From Pedobacter petrophilus (GTDB lineage Bacteria; Bacteroidota; Bacteroidia; Sphingobacteriales; Sphingobacteriaceae): a stretch of 32,017 nucleotides of DNA. Shown here one piece after another: positions 17,001-24,089 of this stretch (position 1 is the stretch's first letter; each line of letters opens with the position of its first letter). The position numbers were made by a program, and so were the translations under genes. The notes below the pieces were generated by a model, which was given only the letters and a program-made list of their open reading frames with translations, was not told where the DNA came from and made no database searches. The stretch lies in NCBI RefSeq assembly GCF_009674725.1, contig NZ_WKKH01000047.1, positions 1 through 32,017 on the forward strand. Reading direction: 5' to 3'.

Positions 17001-17372
17001 GTCTATACACCAATGCTTGGCAGATGGAAATCGCCGGCAGATAATGAAACTGCAAGTTGGCCGGTTGCCAAACCAACAAATTATCCCAACAATCCCAGTT
17101 ATGTGTTGAACTCTTTCCTGTTGCAAAATTCTAGTTATGTTAAGCTACGAAATGTGGAACTTGCCTATCAGTTTCCATCAACACTTGCAAAAAGTCTGAA
17201 TGTACAAAGCATAAGGGTTTCACTGACTGGTCAGAATCTATACACTTGGACTAAATTCAAGGGTGGTCTTGATCCGGAAATTGCCAACGGAGCTACCGCA
17301 GGTGGACTATCCAATTCCAACATTTACCCCTTATCCAAAGTATACAACTTTAGTGTTAATGTTCAATTCTAA
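14052..17372 (+). CDS. SusC-type TonB-dependent outer-membrane transporter (SusC1)
   Basis: This is an outer-membrane beta-barrel that imports oligosaccharides with TonB energy together with its SusD partner. The N-terminal region is unusually long: a hydrophobic segment near residues 28-42 and about 75 residues before the CarboxypepD_reg-like domain (about 74-150, ITVKGKVVDDKGETMPGV). A TonB-box-like segment DDVVVLGFGSTQKR precedes the plug (about 175-280, with VDGVERTSFGNIDPNEIESI and SVLKDASATALYG). The remaining 800 residues are barrel, ending in YNFSVNVQF with the usual terminal Phe. Internal Met at residues 6 and 15 could be alternative starts. SusD1 begins 10 bases after the stop, so the pair is co-transcribed. 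The substrate is inferred from neighbours as an alpha-GlcNAc-bearing glycan. Confidence 0.95.
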   Translation: MKKERMYLVRSVKLPMFFQHVFKPEFWILLITCACLPAYGLTTKRKETPLFKDEKLMMAKKTKGLSFFPFVDITVKGKVVDDKGETMPGVTIKIKGSQLGATTNNNGEFSFSAPEGAILTVSFVGYKTLEIPAAANMTIKLFSEASNLDDVVVLGFGSTQKRSEQTAAYSTLSGKELLKAPVPDMTNALIGKIPGVVTRQGSGVPGENAADIFIRGRSSANSAALIIVDGVERTSFGNIDPNEIESISVLKDASATALYGIKAGNGVIVITTKVGKAGPFRISYSGGVGLVSLTGLPNTVNAFDAASYTTEGENNLIAAGLFTPAQRTFQDSELIKFKDGSDPLRYPDVNWYKAVTKENWLRTQHNLNFSGGSKFATFFISLGYLFEDGMFKNFQPINGYRTSNSFTRYNFRSNLDFNLSKSTVFSIKFGGRVEDTFGIRGGVAGTGDTGGTTAIISRLLAIPAWGVPFFPEYTSRATPELAALDDLYNNIENPRIGVNTFNPYSQLTRNGYFNRINNTIESVFVLNQKLDVITKGLSFKGTLGLDAFIIGVRAQSGSYAKYQVDPVTGELIPFSGFFNDNLGGVNSSRDGYNKTNIQLGFNYDREFSKHRVSILALAQREVRGVQRNIANAPFANQGLVLSTKYNYAGKYFVEFNGAYNGSENFAAGKRYGFFPSVSAAYNVSEEKFLKNIHWLSFLKIRGSWGRTGYSNPAVTGETRFLYNSNFTSGGGGVNANGGISGANNIVYFGNGTSATANSVVFQSQFGNPDITWENSVKRDLGIEASFFKNRLKLTADAYDEDRTQIALRRTNSAPLIYGATLPIVNYGANYNKGYDLELSYNNLGNNFNYGINIQYSRYRNRVVINDEAFNLPAYQSLLGTRLGQFVGYQVIGFYQNAADIAASPVNNATGVRVIPGDLKYQDTNGDGTVDSQDRVTIGGTDIPQGILGVEPTVSYKGISLSALFQGAFEVNSAVLPYDPGRSQVYTPMLGRWKSPADNETASWPVAKPTNYPNNPSYVLNSFLLQNSSYVKLRNVELAYQFPSTLAKSLNVQSIRVSLTGQNLYTWTKFKGGLDPEIANGATAGGLSNSNIYPLSKVYNFSVNVQF

Positions 17373-17382
17373 TTCGAAGCAT

Positions 17383-19077
17383 ATGTTTAAAAAGATATTT
17401 ACCGGTTGTCTATTAATGATATTACTAGGCCAGGCAGGTTGTAAAAAAGACTTCCTACAATTGGATTTGGGCACTACCCTGCCCGAAGAAAAAGTTTTTG
17501 CAGATCCCTTGCTAACTACTCGCTTTGCCGATAATGCATACAATTTCATGATTGATGATTATGGTCGTTTGCAGGATACTTACAAAGGCACCACCGGACA
17601 GCTAACCGATGAGGCGACAGGGGTAGTAATCAGTTTAGCTCCTATTTGGGCGGGCAATTATTTGGTCGCAAACACCGAAATTGCCAGTACATATCCCCGG
17701 ATGTATCAAGGCATACGGATTGTAAATACCGTTCTGGCTAATATAGATAAGGTTCCCTGGTCGGGCAGCATGTTTAATCCAAAGTTAGTTCGTGCACAAA
17801 TGCTTTTTCTGCGTGCAATGTTTTATTTTGAACTCATCAAGCGTTACGGGGGCGTAATTATCGCCGATAGGCCATTTACCCCTACCGAAGACATCGACTT
17901 GCCAAGAAGCAGCTATCAGCAAACGCTGGACTTTATTCTCAAAGACCTTAAAGATGCTGAAGATATTCTAAAAGTGGAATCCTCACTCAATTATTCTCCG
18001 GCTACAGATTGGGATGCGGGAAACTTTGGCCGGCCGACTGTAGGTGCGGTTAAGGCTTTACGCGCGAGATTATTAATGCTCGATGCTAGCCCATTGCATA
18101 ACGCCTCTGGCGATCCGGCCAAATGGGCTATCGCAGCCGCGGCATCAAAAGAGATTATCGATATGAGCAAATATGCCCTGCAACCCGATTACAATACTTT
18201 GCTTAATGTGGACACCTCTCCGGAATATATCATGATAAAGGTACGAGCACCCAGGCAAATGGGCGGTTCTAGTTTTCCAAATGATTTTGTGATGTCTCCT
18301 GGCTCGGGTGGCGCACAGGGTTTACTCAATCCGACCCAAAATCACGTGGATTTATATGAAGCGGTTAAGCGCAATACATCCACCGGACCTATTGTTAGCA
18401 GTGCACCGATAAATGCCGCAGGCTCTGGTTATGATCCGCAGAACCCCTATGCGAACCGTGATCCCCGCTTTTATGCAAATATCATTTACCACAATATGAG
18501 CTGGCAGGGGCGCCAGATCCAAATGTATGAAGGAGGAAGTGATTTTAGAATCGGAACAAATACCTTCACTAGAACGCGCTATTATTGCAAAAAATTATGG
18601 CCTGAAGTGTACCGAGCAGGTGCAACTGCACGCAGTCTAATAAATTACATTTATTTCCGTTACGCTGAAGTGCTTTTAAATTATGCTGAAGCAATGAATG
18701 AGGCAAATGGTCCGGGCGTTGAAGTTTACCAAAATATTAACCTGGTAAGGGCCCGTGCTGGTATGCCAGGTCTGCCAGCAGGGCTATCCAAAAATGATAT
18801 GCGTACCCGTATACAAAATGAAAGAGCAGTTGAATTTGCTTTCGAGGATATTCGCTGGTGGGATATCATGCGATGGAAGAAAGGTCCCGAGTTGGTTTCA
18901 CAGACCCTTACCGCGATGAACGTTTTGAGGGTTGGAAATGGCTTTAGTTATTCCATTGTTCCCGTTGAGGCAGCTTATCAGCGAACGGCTTTTCAGGAGC
19001 GTCAATATTTATATCCGATTCCATTGACTGAGGTGAATAAGTCCAAAGGAATTTTAATTCAAAACCCAGGCTGGTAA
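17383..19077 (+). CDS. SusD/RagB-type surface glycan-binding lipoprotein (SusD1)
   Basis: This is an outer-membrane lipoprotein that caps SusC1 and captures glycan. The ATG at 17383 is chosen because it gives a classic lipoprotein signal (MFKKIFTGCLLMILLGQAGCKK, split here only to show the lipobox GQAGC with Cys20) and lies 10 bases after the SusC1 stop. The frame is open further upstream to 17263, but that would overlap SusC1 and bury the signal peptide. The 564-residue protein has the SusD-like N-terminal TPR region (RAQMLFLRAMFYFELIKRYG) and the C-terminal RagB/SusD domain (FRYAEVLLNYAEAMNEANG, RIQNERAVEFAFEDIRWWD). It ends with a typical PIPLTEVNKSKGILIQNPGW tail. Confidence 0.94.
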   Translation: MFKKIFTGCLLMILLGQAGCKKDFLQLDLGTTLPEEKVFADPLLTTRFADNAYNFMIDDYGRLQDTYKGTTGQLTDEATGVVISLAPIWAGNYLVANTEIASTYPRMYQGIRIVNTVLANIDKVPWSGSMFNPKLVRAQMLFLRAMFYFELIKRYGGVIIADRPFTPTEDIDLPRSSYQQTLDFILKDLKDAEDILKVESSLNYSPATDWDAGNFGRPTVGAVKALRARLLMLDASPLHNASGDPAKWAIAAAASKEIIDMSKYALQPDYNTLLNVDTSPEYIMIKVRAPRQMGGSSFPNDFVMSPGSGGAQGLLNPTQNHVDLYEAVKRNTSTGPIVSSAPINAAGSGYDPQNPYANRDPRFYANIIYHNMSWQGRQIQMYEGGSDFRIGTNTFTRTRYYCKKLWPEVYRAGATARSLINYIYFRYAEVLLNYAEAMNEANGPGVEVYQNINLVRARAGMPGLPAGLSKNDMRTRIQNERAVEFAFEDIRWWDIMRWKKGPELVSQTLTAMNVLRVGNGFSYSIVPVEAAYQRTAFQERQYLYPIPLTEVNKSKGILIQNPGW

Positions 19078-19115
19078 ATCAATGACCATTACTTACAACA
19101 ATCAAATCCAATCGT

Positions 19116-22100
19116 ATGAAATTTTTTAGCAAGTATAGTTTGCTGCTTTCCATGCTCTGCCTGTGTGTATTGGGAACCTTTGCACAACAGGATAAGGAAG
19201 CCAAGTCAGATACTATTTTTAAGGGTATTGTGCTGGATGCGCAAAGTAAACCGCTATCTGGAGTATCGGTTTATATTCAGGAAAAAATAGGCACGGTGTC
19301 TTCCGATCTCAAGGGGGAATTTGCGATTAAGGCTAACGTGGGTGATGTGCTTATCCTTCGAAACCGGGGCTACATAACCCAACAACAGATTTTAGGCAAT
19401 GAAAATCTTTTGAGCATAACCTTAATCAGAGCGGATGCAGATGCGGGAGAAGAGGATAATGCGACCACACCATTTGCCATTCTTAAAAAAAGGAATGTAT
19501 CTGGTGCAGTTACCGTGTTAAACGGAAGTAATATCCCTCAGTTACCAACTAATGATTTACGCAACCTGTTCGCCGGACGTTTATCTGGTCTGTATCAGTC
19601 ACAGGTTGGTACCGCCCCCGGAACAACGGTAACAAATGTATTCATGCGAAGCATCAATTCTTTCAATGCTAGAACAGCCAGAATATTTGTTGATGGTACC
19701 GAAAGAGATTTTGGGGATATGGACATCAGCGAGATAGAAAGCATAACCGTACTTAAAGATGCCTCGACGCTAGCCTGGTATGGTTTACGGGGCGGCAATG
19801 GGGTAGTTATGGTGACCACGAAAAAAGGAGATTCAATCCGCTCTTACATTCATTTTGATGCTCAAGTGGGTTTTCAGAATGCCATCAATTTGATAAAACC
19901 ATTAAATTCATATGACTATGCGAGTCTTTATAATGAGGCTTCTTTAAATGATGGTGCTGTGGCGCCCTATAATCAGGCAGCGCTTGATGCCTATCGCAAT
20001 AACACCTTACCCTTTTTGTTTCCAAACAACAACTACATAGAAGATTACTTGCGTAAAACCGCTCCGATCCAGCGCTATGCATTTTCAATGGGCGGTGGTA
20101 AAAGAACGGTTCGCTATTTTGCCTCGGTAAGCTACTTAAATCAGCGGGGCTTTTTAAACAATACTCAAACGCCCAGTTTCGATTCAAATGTTGGTTTTAG
20201 GAAGCTCAATTTCCGTGGGAACATTGATTTTGAAGCCAATAAATACTTAACCGTTAGCCTGCATGCAGGAGTGCGCACTGAAAACAGGCTTTCGCCCGGT
20301 ACTGGCCTGACTGATGTCATGAATAATATATACAATACCCCACCTAATGCTTACCCTATCTTAAATGCAGATGGTTCCCTAGGTGGTACGGCGCAGTATA
20401 CAAAAAACCTGCTAGGTTTATTACAGCAAAGTGGTTATACGAGTGACCAAAACCGGGTTTTACTGGCAACGCTAAGCGTCAGACAGAAGCTGGACTTTTG
20501 GATACCAGGCCTATCATTCAATGCTGTAGGTTCATATGACGGGGTTGGAAATTACATTTCAGGACTTACCCAGCAATATTCGGTTGCCGACCAAACGCTT
20601 GCAAATCCAGCCAACTACCTAACGGCTAGCCCAGTGGCCTACCGCACAACCACTTATGGAAACAATGCTTTGCAGAATGAGTTTTGGGCAGGCTTCGATT
20701 ATGAGAAGACACTGGGGAGTCATCATCTAAATGTTTCACTGAAAGGACAGCGCTTCGCCGATAAAGCCCCTGAACGACTGGATTTTCGTAACCAGGGACT
20801 TGCAGGGCGTATTGATTATAATTATAAGCAAAGGTATTTCGCTGGATTTACCGCAGGCTATTCTGGTTCGGAGAATTTTGCACCAGGCAAGCGTTATGGC
20901 TTTTTCCCAGCCATTTCGGCAGGCTGGATACTTTCTGAAGAAAAGTTTTTAAAATCTGTACCAATCCTTAGCTACTTAAAATTGCGGGCGTCCTATGGCA
21001 GCGCCGGTAATGGGGACATTGGGGGTTCGCGTTTTCCTTTTGAAAGTTTTTACAGCAGAAATCTTTCTAGTGGTGGTTATAGCTTTGGTCTGACACCAAC
21101 AGCAACGAATTCCGCTTCAGAATCTAATCTTGGAAATCCCAATATTACCTGGGAGACGGTTCGAATGCTAAATACAGGTTTTGATGTACGCTTTCTGAAT
21201 GATGCGCTTGGCTTATCGGTAGATTATTACCAGACCCGCCGAGACAACATTCTGACCGCAAACATTTTTCCTAGCCTTATTGGTCAAGACGCTGGATTGG
21301 TCAATGGTGGAAAAGTACAGAGCCGTGGATTGGAATCATCTGTTTTTTATTCTAAAAAATTAGGTAAGCTGGAGATGAACTTCAATGGCAATGTTCTTAT
21401 TTCAAAAAGTAAGGTTCTTGCAGAGAATGGTCAAGAAGGACTCCCCCTCTATCAACAGACTGTTGGTCATATTGCAGGCTCGACACTAGTATTCCTATCC
21501 GATGGCCTTTTTCAATCTCAGGCAGAGATAAATAGCCATCCCCAACAAACTCTGGCAGGAAGAGTAGCTCCCGGAGATATTAAATACAAAGATATTGGCG
21601 GTCCACTGGGGGTTCCGGACGGTATAATAGACAACAATGACCAAGTCCGCATCGATAAAACCGCACTTCCCAATACCTATTATGGATTTGGTGGTAATCT
21701 GCGCTACGGCATCCTTGATTTAGTGTTTCAGTTTCAGGGGGTGGTTGGCCGGACGATAAATATCCAGGGTCTGGTGAATAGCGGTCCGAGTGCTTTCAAT
21801 GCATTAAGTTTAGACCGTTATACGCCGTCTAATGCCGCCAATGCCAGATTCCCAAGACTTGGGATAGCAGATAGAGGAAACAATACTGCTGCATCAGATT
21901 ACTGGTTGCGTTCTGCGGATTATCTAAGTCTTAAATCCCTAGAAGTAGGGTTTAATTTACCTAGTAAATTGACCACAAAGCTGGGCGTAAGCAATGCACG
22001 CCTATACATTGGCGCTTTAAATTTATTTACCACCAATGATTTAGGTATAGGAGTTAACCCCGAGGTGCCTAATGCCGGAAGTGGCAGCACGTATCCATAT

Positions 22101-22139
22101 TCAAGAACTTATACACTGGGAATCAGCGTCGCTTTATAA
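19116..22139 (+). CDS. SusC-type TonB-dependent outer-membrane transporter (SusC2)
   Basis: This is the second SusC paralogue of the locus, 1007 residues. A signal peptide (about 1-23, ending GTFAQ) precedes a CarboxypepD_reg-like domain (about 35-110, GIVLDAQSKPLSGVSVYI), plug (about 125-235, FVDGTERDFGDMDISEIESI and TVLKDASTLAWYGLRGGNG) and barrel, ending YTLGISVAL. The segment between the N-terminal domain and the plug lacks the usual V-V-V-G-Y-G-type TonB box and reads TTPFAILKKRNVSGAVTVLN, so coupling to TonB may use a divergent box. It follows SusD1 by 38 bases and precedes SusD2 by 20, consistent with one four-gene transcript. It is quite divergent from SusC1, which suggests a different ligand rather than a recent tandem duplication. 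Confidence 0.95.
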   Translation: MKFFSKYSLLLSMLCLCVLGTFAQQDKEAKSDTIFKGIVLDAQSKPLSGVSVYIQEKIGTVSSDLKGEFAIKANVGDVLILRNRGYITQQQILGNENLLSITLIRADADAGEEDNATTPFAILKKRNVSGAVTVLNGSNIPQLPTNDLRNLFAGRLSGLYQSQVGTAPGTTVTNVFMRSINSFNARTARIFVDGTERDFGDMDISEIESITVLKDASTLAWYGLRGGNGVVMVTTKKGDSIRSYIHFDAQVGFQNAINLIKPLNSYDYASLYNEASLNDGAVAPYNQAALDAYRNNTLPFLFPNNNYIEDYLRKTAPIQRYAFSMGGGKRTVRYFASVSYLNQRGFLNNTQTPSFDSNVGFRKLNFRGNIDFEANKYLTVSLHAGVRTENRLSPGTGLTDVMNNIYNTPPNAYPILNADGSLGGTAQYTKNLLGLLQQSGYTSDQNRVLLATLSVRQKLDFWIPGLSFNAVGSYDGVGNYISGLTQQYSVADQTLANPANYLTASPVAYRTTTYGNNALQNEFWAGFDYEKTLGSHHLNVSLKGQRFADKAPERLDFRNQGLAGRIDYNYKQRYFAGFTAGYSGSENFAPGKRYGFFPAISAGWILSEEKFLKSVPILSYLKLRASYGSAGNGDIGGSRFPFESFYSRNLSSGGYSFGLTPTATNSASESNLGNPNITWETVRMLNTGFDVRFLNDALGLSVDYYQTRRDNILTANIFPSLIGQDAGLVNGGKVQSRGLESSVFYSKKLGKLEMNFNGNVLISKSKVLAENGQEGLPLYQQTVGHIAGSTLVFLSDGLFQSQAEINSHPQQTLAGRVAPGDIKYKDIGGPLGVPDGIIDNNDQVRIDKTALPNTYYGFGGNLRYGILDLVFQFQGVVGRTINIQGLVNSGPSAFNALSLDRYTPSNAANARFPRLGIADRGNNTAASDYWLRSADYLSLKSLEVGFNLPSKLTTKLGVSNARLYIGALNLFTTNDLGIGVNPEVPNAGSGSTYPYSRTYTLGISVAL

Positions 22140-22159
22140 ACATTACAAAGGAATAAAAT

Positions 22160-23821
22160 ATGAAAAACCACAATAGGGAGCATCTAAAATATCTGTTGAT
22201 TGTATTGGTGATCTGCATGGGATGTAAAAAAGATTACTTAAAATTTGATTACACTGATGGAAGCATTCGGGAAGAAGATGTCTGGAAATCCGATCGCAAT
22301 TCAAGGGGATTTTTAAATACAACATATGCCGGGCTAATTAATGGCTACAGTGTGGATGGTGATGGGGCTTTGTTGGCATCGGCTTCCGATGAAGCGGTCA
22401 ACTCTAACGTAAACTCTAGGATAAACATCATCAATAATGGCACCTGGGGAGCACTGCGTACAATTGATGACCAGTATAATAATATGTATACCAATATCCG
22501 TAAAACGAATCTGTTTTTAGAGAAAAGTGGTAGTAGTGCGATAACGCCAGCGAGTGATATTGTCAGGTTAAAGGGGGAAGCATATTTTTTAAGGGCTATG
22601 TATCATTTTGAACTTATGAAACGCTATGGGCAGATAATATTGGCAACCAGATCCTATACTACTACAGACGATTTGGATTTACCAAGAAATACGCTCGATG
22701 AAGTTATTGCGCAAATCAGTGCAGACTGCGATGAGGCAATAAAGGTTTTGCCTGCTTCTCAATCAGACTTGGGAGTGGCGGATAAAGGAAGGGCAACTGC
22801 AGGGGCTGCGCTTGCTTTAAAGTCTCGGATGTTGCTTTATGCAGCCAGTCCGCTTTACAATACCAATGGCGATCTTTCTAAGTGGACTGCTGCAGCCGCC
22901 ACCGCCAGGCAGCTCATAAACCTCAATAAGAATTCACTATTGCCTTTAGCCCAATTGGGAAATTTATGGGACTTTTCCGTTGCTGCCTCCAATTACAGCC
23001 CGGAAGTTATTTTCGCAACAAATGTTAGTGCCACCAATTCTATCGAAAGCAACAATGCACCGATAAGCTACGAAGGTAAAGGAAGGACCAACCCTACTCA
23101 GGAGTTGGTAAATGCTTTTGAGATGCGCGTAAGTGGCAAGCCAATTACGGACAACACTTCAGGGTTTTCTCCTACAGATCCCTACTCCACAACTGGTGCA
23201 AGTGCGCGAGACCCTAGACTGTCTTTATTTATCATTTATAATGGTCAATCCTTTAAATCAAGAGCTGTTGAAACCTTCACAGGTGGCCGGGATAATATGC
23301 CAATAAACATCAATAACACCAAAACTGGCTATTACCTAAGAAAGTTTCTTTCGGAGAGTTCAGCTTGGGCGACGGGTGCTACAAGTGTAAACCGAAACCG
23401 TCCCTGGATATTTTTCCGTTATTCAGAAGTTTTGTTGAACTATGCCGAAGCCTTGAATGAAGCTAGTGGACCTGTTACTGATGTTTATACTTATGTAAAT
23501 CAGATTCGCCTACGTGCTGGCATGCCAGTGTTGCCAGCAGGATTAACGCAGTCACAAATGCGTGAGCGAATCCAGAATGAGCGCCGCGTTGAGTTATGCT
23601 TTGAGGGGCATCGTTTTTTCGATGTGCGCCGATGGAGGAAAGGTACAGAACTTTTCAACAAATCAGTTTCGGGTATACAAATTACAAAAACCGGAACCAG
23701 CTTAACATACGTCCCCTTTCAGGTTGAAAACCGAGTGTTCACAGAAAAAAATAATTTATTTCCAATACCTCAGTCAGAATTGAATAAAGCGAGTAAGTTA
23801 AAACAGAACCCAGGGTATTAG
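22160..23821 (+). CDS. SusD/RagB-type surface glycan-binding lipoprotein (SusD2)
   Basis: This is the partner of SusC2, an outer-membrane lipoprotein of 553 residues. The signal peptide ends in lipobox ICMGC (Cys22) followed by Lys-Lys-Asp. The N-terminal SusD-like region includes LKGEAYFLRAMYHFELMKRYG. The C-terminal RagB/SusD domain includes FRYSEVLLNYAEALNEASG and RIQNERRVELCFEGHRFFD, ending IPQSELNKASKLKQNPGY. It resembles SusD1 in overall layout but differs in much of the sequence, as expected for a separate glycan specificity. It is the last gene of the tight four-gene SusCD block; the next gene is 268 bases away. Confidence 0.94.
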   Translation: MKNHNREHLKYLLIVLVICMGCKKDYLKFDYTDGSIREEDVWKSDRNSRGFLNTTYAGLINGYSVDGDGALLASASDEAVNSNVNSRINIINNGTWGALRTIDDQYNNMYTNIRKTNLFLEKSGSSAITPASDIVRLKGEAYFLRAMYHFELMKRYGQIILATRSYTTTDDLDLPRNTLDEVIAQISADCDEAIKVLPASQSDLGVADKGRATAGAALALKSRMLLYAASPLYNTNGDLSKWTAAAATARQLINLNKNSLLPLAQLGNLWDFSVAASNYSPEVIFATNVSATNSIESNNAPISYEGKGRTNPTQELVNAFEMRVSGKPITDNTSGFSPTDPYSTTGASARDPRLSLFIIYNGQSFKSRAVETFTGGRDNMPININNTKTGYYLRKFLSESSAWATGATSVNRNRPWIFFRYSEVLLNYAEALNEASGPVTDVYTYVNQIRLRAGMPVLPAGLTQSQMRERIQNERRVELCFEGHRFFDVRRWRKGTELFNKSVSGIQITKTGTSLTYVPFQVENRVFTEKNNLFPIPQSELNKASKLKQNPGY

Positions 23822-23830
23822 CATTTAACA

Positions 23831-23847
23831 ATAGGAATAGCTCCTAT
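23831..23847 (+). other. Small hairpin after SusD2
   Basis: ATAGGA (23831-23836) and TCCTAT (23842-23847) form a 6-bp stem with a 5-base loop, 10 bases after the SusD2 stop. There is no T-tract, so it is at best an attenuator or mRNA-stabilising stem between the SusCD block and the glycosidase gene. Confidence 0.25.
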
Positions 23848-24089
23848 AAAAGATTTCAGTAACAGGGTGGGGAATTAATGTTTATAAAAAAAATGAAGCC
23901 GATTTCTCTTGCCTATTATAGAGCAAAAAATGAACTTAAAGAAGCGATTAAAGTACTTTAATGTTTTTGAGGATGATTTGTGTTAAAAGATTAAAATCAG
24001 TTGGATCGGAATATTGAGATTTCATCGCCATTTAATCTTTTAATTTTTGAGGTTCAAAGGGCAGCTCACAGGGGTTTTGAAAAATCTAT

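Noticed and set aside
17263..17382. Longer start for SusD1 beginning inside SusC1
   Set aside because: It would bury the lipoprotein signal peptide 40 residues inside the protein; the ATG at 17383 gives a standard SusD lipobox and normal spacing.
23878..23961. 27-codon Lys-rich ORF between SusD2 and the glycosidase gene
   Set aside because: Too short and compositionally simple to support as a gene, although it might be a leader peptide.
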